A stretch of 64,000 nt of DNA, from the NCBI RefSeq assembly GCF_019352895.1, contig NZ_JAAAFX010000004.1, positions 1,286,991-1,350,990 of the forward strand. The letters run 5' to 3'. This document shows, piece by piece, positions 47,524 to 55,665 of this stretch; position 1 is the first letter of the stretch, and every line of letters begins with the position of its first letter. This DNA comes from Variovorax boronicumulans (lineage in GTDB: Bacteria > Pseudomonadota > Gammaproteobacteria > Burkholderiales > Burkholderiaceae_C). The notes below the pieces were generated by a model. The model was not told where the DNA came from. It ran no database searches and was given only the letters and a program-made list of their open reading frames with translations. The position numbers were made by a program, and so were the translations under genes.

Positions 47524-48372
47524 ATGGCCACGCAGGATTTCCAGCCCCTTTCCCTGTTGCCCCCGGGCTGTCATGGCCCAGGAACCGACGCCACGGCCAC
47601 CACGCATTGGGTGCCCTTTCCTTACGACGACGTGCCGCGCCTCGACCGGCAGAATCTGCTGGCGCACTGGGTCCGGCTGCACGCGGGCCAGACCGGGCCG
47701 GCACCTGAGAGTGCCACGCTCGCCGAAGGCTGGACGATGTACCACAACGGCGAATTCGGGCAGGCGGTCGCGCTCGGGCTGCAACTCGGCGCCGAAGGCC
47801 TCGCGCTGGCCAACCAGGCCACCGCGGTCTATGCCAACTACCTGGAGCCGCGCGAACGGGTCCGGCTCGCGCTGTTCCTGCAGGTGGCCGAACGGGCCGC
47901 AGGCCAGGCCGCAGTCGAACCGGACAACTGCCATGCGCTCTACTGGGAGGCCTATGCGCTCGGGCGCTACGCTCAGGGCATCAGCGTGGCGCGCGCACTG
48001 GCCCAGGGGCTGGGCAGCAAGGTCAAGCTGGTGCTCGAACGCGTGATCGCGCTCCAGCCCCGGCATGCCGATGCCCACCTGGCGCTCGGCGCCTTCCATG
48101 CCGAGGTGATCGACAAGGTCGGCCCGCTGGTCGGGCGCATGACCTATGGCGTGCGCGCCGAGACGGCACGTGCGCTGTTCGAGCGCGGCCTGGCGCTCAA
48201 CCCGGCATCGGCCAGCGGCTGGATGGAATACGGCCGCGCCCTGCTGATGCTCGAGGGCGATGCCCGTCTGTCCGAGGCCACGCAGCTGTACGAGAAGGCC
48301 GCGGCCGTGGTGCCGGTCGATGCGCGCGAGCGCCTCGATGTGGAACTGGCGCGGGCCGGCCTGAGGGACTGA
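47524..48372 (+). CDS. TPR-like repeat protein of unknown function
   Basis: This 282-residue protein has no signal peptide. Helical repeats of TPR type are visible at about 65-90 (LAEGWTMYHNGEFGQAVALGLQLG), 135-160 (CHALYWEAYALGRYAQGISVARALA), 180-200 and 225-265 (ASGWMEYGRALLMLEGDARLSEATQLYEKAAAV). It likely mediates protein contacts. It lies 63 nt behind phaD and 44 nt before the acyl-CoA-binding protein gene, so the four genes may share transcription. No enzyme motif is visible. Confidence 0.7.
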   Translation: MATQDFQPLSLLPPGCHGPGTDATATTHWVPFPYDDVPRLDRQNLLAHWVRLHAGQTGPAPESATLAEGWTMYHNGEFGQAVALGLQLGAEGLALANQATAVYANYLEPRERVRLALFLQVAERAAGQAAVEPDNCHALYWEAYALGRYAQGISVARALAQGLGSKVKLVLERVIALQPRHADAHLALGAFHAEVIDKVGPLVGRMTYGVRAETARALFERGLALNPASASGWMEYGRALLMLEGDARLSEATQLYEKAAAVVPVDARERLDVELARAGLRD

Positions 48373-48416
48373 GGCTCCCTTAAGATGCCCTTCCCTGTTT
48401 TCCCGAGTGCGTTCTC

Positions 48417-48671
48417 ATGTCCGACCTGCAATCCCTCTTCGAAGCCGCCCAGGCCAACTCCAAGCTGCTGGCCGAACGCCCCGACAACCCGACGCTGCTG
48501 AAGATCTACGGGCTCTTCAAGCAAGCCACCGAAGGCGACAACACGGCCAAACGGCCCAGCTTCAGCGACATCGTCGCGCGCGCCAAGTGGGATGCCTGGA
48601 CCGCGCAGAAGGGCCTGTCGGCGGACGAGGCCAGGCAGAAGTACATCGACCTGATCGAATCCCTGCGCTGA
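48417..48671 (+). CDS. Acyl-CoA-binding protein
   Basis: This 84-residue protein matches the ACBP four-helix fold: LFEAAQANSKLL, TLLKIYGLFKQATEGDNTAKRPSFSDIVARAKWDAWTAQKGLS and ADEARQKYIDLIESL. The Tyr of YGLFKQA and the Lys of RAKWDAW are the usual CoA-binding residues. It buffers and carries cytosolic acyl-CoA. The family is chiefly eukaryotic and only scattered in bacteria. A dispersed repeat starts at its stop codon. Confidence 0.92.
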   Translation: MSDLQSLFEAAQANSKLLAERPDNPTLLKIYGLFKQATEGDNTAKRPSFSDIVARAKWDAWTAQKGLSADEARQKYIDLIESLR

Positions 48672-48787
48672 GAACGTGGAATGAACCTGCGGCGCGCCAC
48701 GATCCCGCATCCGCACCGAACGCAAGTGCGGCTCCGGTCTTCGATGCCGGCTCAGGGCGCTCGCGACGGTTCCTTCTCACGTTCTGA
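48669..48787 (+). repeat. Dispersed repeat family 2, copy at the ACBP stop
   Basis: It starts with the ACBP stop (TGAGAACG) and carries ATCCCGCATCCGC, AGTGCGGC and GGGCGCTCGCGACGG as in 8939-9069. In one frame it encodes ...SAAPVFDAGSGRSRRFLLTF and ends with TGA at 48785-48787, matching the other copy. It overlaps the 3' end of the convergent metallopeptidase gene. Confidence 0.75.
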
Positions 48788-49882
48788 ACGCTGCGCCGTG
48801 AGCGGCAATCCCGCCTGCAGCGCCGCATGCCGCTCGGCCTTGGGCAGGGCCGCGAGGCGCTTGACCTCGGCGTAGAAGCGCGGCCAGTCGCGGCCCTCGT
48901 GCTCGAACAGCGCCTCGAAGCCCGGCACCAGGTCGTCGTAGGCAGCCTGCGCCCCAAAGGCCGCATTGTTGGCGCGCGCCACCCAGCCGTCGTAAGCCAC
49001 TTGCTGCCGCGGCGGCCAGCCGCTGCGCAGCGTGGCGAACTCGGCGCGGAAGCCGTCCATCACCGCCCGCTTCTGCGCCTCGACGGCGGTCCAGTCCTTG
49101 GCCATCGCCTGCGGCGAGGTGTAGACCACCTGCAATCGCTGCCGCGTGGCCAGCGTGAGCGCGCGGAACTGCTGGCGCCGCGCATCGAACTGCGCGTACT
49201 CCGCGCGCGCCGCCTCGCTCGATTGCGTGGCGAGCCAACGCGCACCGCCGATGCGCTCGACCGTGGTGGCAAAGGACTCGTTGAACGAGGTGTCGCCCGA
49301 CGCGTAGACCAGCTGGTGCGAGAGCTCGTGGAAGATCAGCCGCGCGAGTTCGCCTTCCGGGTAACCGATGAAGGTGCTCAGCAGCGGATCGCCGCCGGCC
49401 CAGTTGAGCCAGCCCAGCGTCGAGTAGGCCGGCACCGGGTACACCGCGGCCTCCAGCCCCTTGGCGCGCTGGCTCTGCGCCTCGGTCTGCGCCAGCGCTT
49501 CGTCGTAGTAGCCGCGATAGCCGACACAGCCCGCCACCGGGAAGCACCAGGTCTGCAGCGTCAGCGAGTACGGGGGCGCGGCCACCACGTTCCACACCGC
49601 GGCACCGCGGTGCAGGTCGGCATAGCCGGTGTAGCTGGGGTTGTCGGGCAGCCCGAGGTCGGTGACCGCGAAACGCCGGATGCGCTGCGTGAGTTCGAGC
49701 TTGGCCTTGAGCGCCGCCGATGTCGAGGGGTCGTCGAGCCACTGGGGCACGGGCCGGGCTGCGCGCATCACGTGGATGTGGCCGCTGGCCGACTGCCAGT
49801 AGTAGCCGAGGTCGGCGCAGCCCGAGAGCCCGACCAGCGCGACCGCGCCGGCCGCGACGATCGCTCGCCGCACACGGCTCAT
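48752..49882 (-). CDS. Lipoprotein zinc metallopeptidase (predicted aminopeptidase family)
   Basis: From ATG at 49882 the protein has 376 residues. The lipobox LSGC puts the lipidated cysteine at residue 22. Zinc-site features are LIFHELSHQLVY (HExxH) and, about 15 residues later, FNESFATTVE (the third ligand Glu). This is the pattern of the COG4324-type predicted aminopeptidases. It would face the periplasm from a membrane anchor. Its last dozen codons lie in a dispersed repeat, so the C-terminus is probably not conserved. It overlaps the molybdopterin enzyme gene by 4 nt. Confidence 0.85.
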   Translation of the reverse strand: MSRVRRAIVAAGAVALVGLSGCADLGYYWQSASGHIHVMRAARPVPQWLDDPSTSAALKAKLELTQRIRRFAVTDLGLPDNPSYTGYADLHRGAAVWNVVAAPPYSLTLQTWCFPVAGCVGYRGYYDEALAQTEAQSQRAKGLEAAVYPVPAYSTLGWLNWAGGDPLLSTFIGYPEGELARLIFHELSHQLVYASGDTSFNESFATTVERIGGARWLATQSSEAARAEYAQFDARRQQFRALTLATRQRLQVVYTSPQAMAKDWTAVEAQKRAVMDGFRAEFATLRSGWPPRQQVAYDGWVARANNAAFGAQAAYDDLVPGFEALFEHEGRDWPRFYAEVKRLAALPKAERHAALQAGLPLTAQRSEREKEPSRAP

Positions 49883-51954
49883 GGCAGGCGCTCCACCTGC
49901 ACCAGGCAGTCGTAGAAGGTCGGGCCGCGGCCGATGTCGGTGAGCCGCTGGCTGGTGAGCTCGTTGACGTTGGTGCCGTCGTGGCCCAGCTTGCGCCACC
50001 AGATGCCCAGGCCGTGCACCACGCCCACCCGTGCGCGGCGCGACACCTCGGCGCGGCAGCGGTGCTCGCCGCGCCCGTTGAACACCCGCACCATGGCGCC
50101 GCTCTCGATGCCGCGCGCCGCGGCGTCGTCGGCATGGATCTCCAGCAGCGGCTCACCTTCGATGGCGCGCAGGCTGGTCACGTTGACGAAGGTCGAGTTC
50201 AGGAAGTTGCGTGCGGGCGGCGAGATCATCGCCAGCGGGAATTCGGTCGAGCTGCCGGCCGGCTCGTGGTTGGGCAGGTAGTCGGGCAGGCCGTCGACGC
50301 CCTGCGCCGCGAGGCGTTCGCTGAAGAACTCGCAGCGGCCCGAGGGCGTGGGGAAGTGACCCTCGGCGAAGGGCGCATCGGGCAGCCGCAGCGTGGTGAA
50401 GCCTTGCGCGTGCAACTGTTCGACGTCGATCACGCCCGGCGCGAAGGCGGCGCGGCACAACGCCTCGTCGTCGTCGGCGAAGCAGGGTTCGTCGAAGCCC
50501 ATGCGCCGCGCCAGTTCGCGAAACACCCAGGCGTTGCTGCGCGCCTCGCCGCGCGGCGCCACCGCAGGGCGGTTGAGCAGCACGTCGGTGTGGCCGTAGC
50601 TGGTGTGGATGTCCCAGTGTTCGATCTGCACGCTGGCGGGCAGCAGGTAGTCGGCGTAATCGGCGGTGTCGGTCTGGAACTGCTCGAGCACCACGGTGAA
50701 CAGGTCTTCGCGCGCGAAGCCGGTCGCCACCTTGGCCGATTCGGGCGCCACCGCCACCGGGTTGCTGTTGTAGACCACCACCGCCTTCACGGGCGCACCG
50801 CCCGACAGCGCCTGCGCGTCGCCCGCGAGCGCATCGCCGATGCAGCTCATGTTGATGGTGCGCGGCCGGCGGCCGGCCAGCAGGTCGGGCCGGTGCAACG
50901 CCGCGCGGTCGATCGGGTAGGCGCCCGAACTGCTCAGCAGCACGCCGCCGGCCCGGTGCCGCCAGGCACCGGTCAGCGCGGGCAGGCAGGCCACGGCGCG
51001 CACCGCGTTGCCGCCGCCGCGCACGCGCTGCATGCCGTAGTTCAGCCGGATGGCGGCGGGTTTCGTCTGGCCGTAGTCGCGGGCCAGCGCGACGATCTGC
51101 GCCTCGGGCACGCCGCACACCGCCGCGGCGCGGGACGGCGGCCACTGCAGCGCGCGTTGGCGCAACGCCTCCCAGCCCAGGGCGTAGCGTGCGATGTAGT
51201 CGTGGTCGAGCCAGTCGTGCACGATCAGCTCGTGCATCAGCGCCAGGGCCAGCGCGCCGTCGGTGCCGGGCAGCAGTGCGATGTGCTCGTCGCACTTGTC
51301 GGCCGTCTCGGTCTTGCGCGGGTCGATGCACACCAGCCGCGCGCCGGCGCGTTTGGCGGCCTGGGCGTGGCGCCAGAAATGCAGGTTGCTGCCGATCGAG
51401 TTGCTGCCCCAGATCAGGATCAGCTTCGCCTCGGCGAAGAACTCGACCCGCATGCCCACCTTGCCGCCCAGCGTCAGCGCTATCGCCTCGCCGCCCGCGG
51501 TCGAGCAGATGGTGCGGTCGAGCAGCGAGGCGCCCAGCTTGTGGAAGAAGCGGCGGTCCATCGACTCGCCCTGCACCAGGCCCATGGTGCCGGCATAGCT
51601 GTAGGGCAGGATGGTGCTCGGGTCGTTGCCCGCCAGCTGGCCCAGACGGCCCGCGATGGCGTCCAGCGCCTCGTCCCACGAGATGCGCTCGAATTGGCCC
51701 GAACCCTTGGGCCCGCTGCGCTTCATCGGATACAGCAGCCGCTCGGGGTGCACGCTGCGCTCGAGGTAGCGCGAAACCTTGGTGCACAGCACGCCGCCGG
51801 TGTGCGGATGCGCGGGATTGCCCTGCAGCTTGACCGCCACGCCGTCCTGTACGGTGGTGACCAGCGCGCAGGTGTCGGGGCAGTCGTGGGGGCAGGCGCC
51901 GTGGACGGTCACGGCGGGGGAAAGCGTCGGGGGGGAAGCCGGGGTGGCGAGCAT
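49879..51954 (-). CDS. Molybdopterin-dependent oxidoreductase with [4Fe-4S] site
   Basis: This 691-residue protein has the N-terminal cluster motif with Cys21, Cys25, Cys29 and Cys57 (ACPHDCPDTCA..GGVLCTKV), followed by a Lys two residues later. Then come CSTAGGEAI (position of the metal-ligand residue, Ser or Cys not fixed by eye), LIWGSNSIGSNLHFW, LPGTDGALALALMHELI, and the C-terminal molydopterin-dinucleotide-binding domain from about 560. There is no Tat signal, so it is probably cytoplasmic. The redox substrate is unknown; formate-dehydrogenase-like and thiosulfate-reductase-like relatives exist. Confidence 0.88.
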   Translation of the reverse strand: MLATPASPPTLSPAVTVHGACPHDCPDTCALVTTVQDGVAVKLQGNPAHPHTGGVLCTKVSRYLERSVHPERLLYPMKRSGPKGSGQFERISWDEALDAIAGRLGQLAGNDPSTILPYSYAGTMGLVQGESMDRRFFHKLGASLLDRTICSTAGGEAIALTLGGKVGMRVEFFAEAKLILIWGSNSIGSNLHFWRHAQAAKRAGARLVCIDPRKTETADKCDEHIALLPGTDGALALALMHELIVHDWLDHDYIARYALGWEALRQRALQWPPSRAAAVCGVPEAQIVALARDYGQTKPAAIRLNYGMQRVRGGGNAVRAVACLPALTGAWRHRAGGVLLSSSGAYPIDRAALHRPDLLAGRRPRTINMSCIGDALAGDAQALSGGAPVKAVVVYNSNPVAVAPESAKVATGFAREDLFTVVLEQFQTDTADYADYLLPASVQIEHWDIHTSYGHTDVLLNRPAVAPRGEARSNAWVFRELARRMGFDEPCFADDDEALCRAAFAPGVIDVEQLHAQGFTTLRLPDAPFAEGHFPTPSGRCEFFSERLAAQGVDGLPDYLPNHEPAGSSTEFPLAMISPPARNFLNSTFVNVTSLRAIEGEPLLEIHADDAAARGIESGAMVRVFNGRGEHRCRAEVSRRARVGVVHGLGIWWRKLGHDGTNVNELTSQRLTDIGRGPTFYDCLVQVERLP

Positions 51955-52019
51955 CGGGCGAGTCTAAGTTCTAACGTCGCGCGCTGCTCGGGCCAGGGCG
52001 CCGCGCCCTGCTCCCAGGC

Positions 52020-54227
52020 TCAGCCTTGCGCGTCGACCACGCAGCGGAACCCGACCATGCCCGACCGATCGCGCCCTGGCGCCATCAGCAGGTACTTGCC
52101 GTGCTGGTCGAGGCGATGGGCCTGCGGGAAATACCAGTGCGAGCTTTGCGGCTGGTAGGCGCTGCCGCCGCGCAGCACGGCGGCGCGCGTGTGCGCGTCG
52201 TGGAACTCGTCGGTCCACTGCCAGACCGTGCCGACCAGGTCCTGTACGCCGAAGGGGCTCGCGCCCTCGGGATGCATGCCCACGTCGTCCAGCGGCTGCA
52301 GCCCGCGGCCGGTGTTGGCGGCCGGCACGGCGTCCGCGCGCCAGGTGTCGCCCCATGGGTAGCGGCGGCCGTCGTTGCCCTGGGCCGCGTATTGCCACTC
52401 CCACTCGTGCGGCAGGCGCTTGCCGGCCCAGGCCGCATAGGCTCGCGCATCCTCGATCGACACCCAGGTGACGGGTTTTTCGGCCCAACCCTGCGGCGGC
52501 TTTCCGTCGGTCCAGTCGCGCAGGAAGTTCTGCGCGTCGGCGGGCCGGTAGCCGGTCGCGGCGATGAAGCCCTCGAAGGCGCCGTGCGTGACCGGATGCC
52601 GGTCGATGTGGAAGGGCCGCATCGCCATGCGGTGCCGGTGGCTGCGGCGCGCGCCCGGCTCCCACGGGTACTGCACGTCGAGGCCGGCCCAGGTCGCACC
52701 CTCGATCTCGATGCCCGCGACCTGGAACAAAAAGTCGCCGCCGGGGATGGCGACCATGCCCTCGGGCGCCTCGGCGCGCGCCGCTGTGGCCGGCACCTCG
52801 ACCATCTGCTGCGCGAGCGGCGTCCACTGCTTCGACAGTGCGGACAGCGGCACCTGCGCCAGCACCTTCATCTGGTCGAGGAAGGGCTGCACGGCCTCGA
52901 GCGAGGCCGACGCACCCAGCGCCAGCACGCAGCCGAAGCCGCGCGTTTCCAGGTCCAGCGAGAGGATCGCCGTGCCGTCCTGCAGGTGCGGCTCGAGCGG
53001 CACGCCGTTCCACAGGTCGAAATAGCGCGCGCCCGCCTCATGCGGCACCGCCAGCTGCTCGCCCTGCATCGCGTACTCGTTGCGGTTCACGACCGTCCAG
53101 AGCGCCTGGTCCTCGCCGGGGAACAGCGAGGCGAACACGCCCTGCTGCAGCGTGGTCGCGTAGGGGGCCCAGTCGGCGCTGGTGATCAGGTGCGCGAAGC
53201 GCCGCTCGATGGCCGCGATGCGGCGCAGCGCCGCGCCGTCGCGCGCGGTGAGGCCGTTCCAGATGCCCCAAACGTTCTCCCATGCCACGTAGCCGATGCC
53301 GTTGAAGAAGATGTAGTGCAGGTCGTCGGTGCGGTCGCGCGACCAGCGGTTCTCGACGCTCACGGTGTGGCGCGGCTCCAGCCACTTGAGCTTGCTCACC
53401 GCCGGGATGATCTCGGCCGAGGGCTTGCCCCAGCTCTGCAGGTTCCAGCGCAGCGCCTCTTCCACCGTGGTCGACACCTCCGGCTGCAGCACCAGCGGAT
53501 GGCCCAGCCGCTCGGCCACTTCGGCGTAGATGCGCGGCACGCTGCCGTAGGTGTCGCCGTTGATGCCGTCGGCGCCGACCTCGACCGCCAGCCGCACGAT
53601 GGCTTCGCAGCCCGACAGGCCGTCGTCGCGCGTGCCGTGGTCCCAGGGCATGGTGGGCAGGAAGACCTTGACGCCGCGTCGGTGGAAGTCGGCCACCGCC
53701 TGCTTCAGGCCCGCCACGCCGCCGGGCAGCGCGTGCGCCATGTCGAGCTGGTTGCGGTCGTCGATGCCGATGTTGGGGTAGACCCACCAGATCAGCACGC
53801 TGTCGAGCCCGCCGAAGCGCTGCTCGAGGTCGTCGAGGTAGCGGTCCACCGTGTAGCGGCCCTGCACCGGGTCGTAGAAGTAGCGGTCCTCCACCATCAT
53901 CTGGGTGTGGACGAAGTTGCGCTGCGACCAGGCCAGCTCGGGCCGCCGGTACTCGGCGTCGTCGTAGCCGATGCGCGACATGTGCTCGCGGCGCCAGACG
54001 CGGTGCGCCTCCAGCCAGCCCGCGGCCTCGCCGACCGGGTCGAGGCGCCACTGGCCGAACAGCGACTTGGGCCATCCCGGCACCTTGCCGGGCAGCGGCA
54101 GGTGCAGCCCGATGGCGTGCGGCAGGCCCTCGTCGTAGGACTGCGGATGGCGCACGGCGGCATGGACGCGCCAGGGGTTCGTGGAAGTGTCGGTGTCCGC
54201 GGGCGGCGAAGAGGGACGAAGGGTCAT
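52020..54227 (-). CDS. Glycosidase-like domain fused to FGE/SUMF1-like domain
   Basis: This 735-residue protein has two parts. Residues about 20-460 look like a TIM-barrel glycosidase: DSVLIWWVYPNIGIDDRNQLDM, RRGVKVFLPTMPWDHGTR, GADGINGDT (Asp220, Asp225), VLQPEVSTT (Glu250). Residues 488-732 are an FGE-sulfatase (SUMF1/EgtB-like) domain: MVAIPGGDFLFQ, FHIDRHPVTHGAFEGFI, PVTWVSIEDARAYAAWAGKRLPHEWEW, VLRGGSAY and GMVGFRCV. The two copper-binding cysteines of true FGE are not seen before GFRC. It overlaps the MarR gene by 4 nt. The function is unknown; carbohydrate-linked is an inference. Confidence 0.75.
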   Translation of the reverse strand: MTLRPSSPPADTDTSTNPWRVHAAVRHPQSYDEGLPHAIGLHLPLPGKVPGWPKSLFGQWRLDPVGEAAGWLEAHRVWRREHMSRIGYDDAEYRRPELAWSQRNFVHTQMMVEDRYFYDPVQGRYTVDRYLDDLEQRFGGLDSVLIWWVYPNIGIDDRNQLDMAHALPGGVAGLKQAVADFHRRGVKVFLPTMPWDHGTRDDGLSGCEAIVRLAVEVGADGINGDTYGSVPRIYAEVAERLGHPLVLQPEVSTTVEEALRWNLQSWGKPSAEIIPAVSKLKWLEPRHTVSVENRWSRDRTDDLHYIFFNGIGYVAWENVWGIWNGLTARDGAALRRIAAIERRFAHLITSADWAPYATTLQQGVFASLFPGEDQALWTVVNRNEYAMQGEQLAVPHEAGARYFDLWNGVPLEPHLQDGTAILSLDLETRGFGCVLALGASASLEAVQPFLDQMKVLAQVPLSALSKQWTPLAQQMVEVPATAARAEAPEGMVAIPGGDFLFQVAGIEIEGATWAGLDVQYPWEPGARRSHRHRMAMRPFHIDRHPVTHGAFEGFIAATGYRPADAQNFLRDWTDGKPPQGWAEKPVTWVSIEDARAYAAWAGKRLPHEWEWQYAAQGNDGRRYPWGDTWRADAVPAANTGRGLQPLDDVGMHPEGASPFGVQDLVGTVWQWTDEFHDAHTRAAVLRGGSAYQPQSSHWYFPQAHRLDQHGKYLLMAPGRDRSGMVGFRCVVDAQG

Positions 54228-54898
54228 TTGCGCTTGGGGTTCTGGTGCAGCAGCGGGTTTTCCGCGGCCGTCATGGTTCGGTCGTAGGCGGCGTTGATCA
54301 GGCGCAGCGCCTCGGTGGTCGCGGCGAAGGCGGCCTCGTCGTCGACCAGTTCCTTGAGGTCGACGGCCGCCTGGCCCACGGTGATGTCGACGGCTTCGTC
54401 GATGCGCTGCATGCCGAGCGCGGTGAGCTGGACCATCATGCTGCGCCGGTCCTCGGGGTCGGGGATGCGGCGCACCACGCCCATCTTCTCCAGCCGGTCG
54501 ACGCGGTAGGTGACCGTGCCCGAGGTGACCTTGAGCAGCTTGAGGATGTCGGTCGGGCGCAGCACGTAGGGCTCGCCCTCGCGGCGCAGCGCATGCAGCA
54601 GCAGCATCTCGCTGTAGCGCAGCCCGAGCCGCTTGGCCACCTTCTCACCGAACTGGCCGATCAGCATGGCCAGGCCGGTGATGCGCAAGGTCAGGCCGAA
54701 GGCCCGCATGTCGAGGTCGGGTCGCTCGCGCTTCCATTGGTTGACCAAGAGGTCGGTCGAGATCTCCGTGTCGGGGGACACGGCGGCTTTCTTGCGCTTC
54801 GTCGCGGTCGGCTTCACCATGGGTGGGGTCTCCGGCGGAGTGTCGTGGGGAACTGCGGCCTTCTTTCGCGCCGCAGGCGGAGCCTTCGACTGTGCCAT
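54224..54898 (-). CDS. MarR family transcriptional regulator with basic N-terminal tail
   Basis: ATG at 54898 overlaps the LivF stop by one base (TGATG) and gives 224 residues. A lysine/alanine/proline-rich tail of about 55 residues precedes the MarR winged helix (LRYSEMLLLHALRREGEPYVLRPTDILKLLKVTSGTVTYRVDRLEKMGVVRRIPDPEDRRSMMVQLT). The tail is unusual for the family and may aid DNA binding. It sits inside the transporter operon, so it likely controls the AT-rich promoter site near 59850. Confidence 0.9.
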   Translation of the reverse strand: MAQSKAPPAARKKAAVPHDTPPETPPMVKPTATKRKKAAVSPDTEISTDLLVNQWKRERPDLDMRAFGLTLRITGLAMLIGQFGEKVAKRLGLRYSEMLLLHALRREGEPYVLRPTDILKLLKVTSGTVTYRVDRLEKMGVVRRIPDPEDRRSMMVQLTALGMQRIDEAVDITVGQAAVDLKELVDDEAAFAATTEALRLINAAYDRTMTAAENPLLHQNPKRK

Positions 54899-55665
54899 CA
54901 GGCGGCGGCCGTGCTTCGGCCCACGCCCAGGTAGGCCTGGATCACGCGCTCGTTGGCGGCCACCTCGGCGGCCTCGCCTTCGAGCGTGAGCCGGCCCATC
55001 TCCAGCACGTAGGCATAGTCGGAGATCTGCAGCGCGGCGCGCGCGTTCTGCTCGATCAGCAGGATCGACACGCCGGTCGAGCGCAGCGCGCTCACCACCG
55101 CGAAGATCTCGCGGCACACACGCGGCGCCAGGCCCAGGCTGGGCTCGTCGAGCATCAGCAGCGCGGGCCTGGACATCAGTGCGCGGCCCAGCGCCAGCAT
55201 CTGGCGCTCGCCGCCCGACAGCGTGGCCGCCATCTGCTCGCGGCGCTCGCGCAGGCGCGGGAAGATGTCGTAGACCGTGTCGAGCTGGTCCATCCAGCCG
55301 GCCTGGCCGCTGGCGCGGCGCGGGATCGCGCCGAGGATCAGGTTGTCGAGCACGCTCATGGTGCCGAACAGCTCGCGCTTCTCGGGCACCAGGCTGATGC
55401 CCAGGCCGACGCGCGCCGCCACGTCGCTGCGGCTCATGTCGGCGCCGTTGAAGACGAAGCGGCCGTCGACGCGCGAGTACGGCGGCAGGATGCCCATCAC
55501 CGTGTTGAGCAGCGTCGACTTGCCGGCCCCGTTGGGCCCGATCACGCTGACGATCTGGCCGGGCCGCATGCGCAGCGACACGCCCTCGATGGCCTGCGCG
55601 TTGCCGTAGGCCACATGCACGTCGTGCAGCGACAGGATGTCTTGTGGCGCGGTGGTGGCGTTCAT
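54898..55665 (-). CDS. livF: Branched-chain amino acid-type ABC transporter ATPase (LivF family)
   Basis: ATG at 55665 gives 255 residues. Walker A is VIGPNGAGKST, the signature is LSGGERQMLALGRAL, and Walker B is LLMLDEPSLGLAPR, followed by ILLIEQNARAAL, the LivF hallmark. It powers import with the LivMG and LivH subunits. It overlaps the LivMG gene by 4 nt. The wider open frame to 57492 is a shadow of livMG. Confidence 0.95.
   Translation of the reverse strand: MNATTAPQDILSLHDVHVAYGNAQAIEGVSLRMRPGQIVSVIGPNGAGKSTLLNTVMGILPPYSRVDGRFVFNGADMSRSDVAARVGLGISLVPEKRELFGTMSVLDNLILGAIPRRASGQAGWMDQLDTVYDIFPRLRERREQMAATLSGGERQMLALGRALMSRPALLMLDEPSLGLAPRVCREIFAVVSALRSTGVSILLIEQNARAALQISDYAYVLEMGRLTLEGEAAEVAANERVIQAYLGVGRSTAAA

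Noticed and set aside
52020..52760. True formylglycine-generating (sulfatase-activating) activity
   Set aside because: The cysteines that bind copper in FGE are not visible ahead of GFRC, and no sulfatase gene is in the window.
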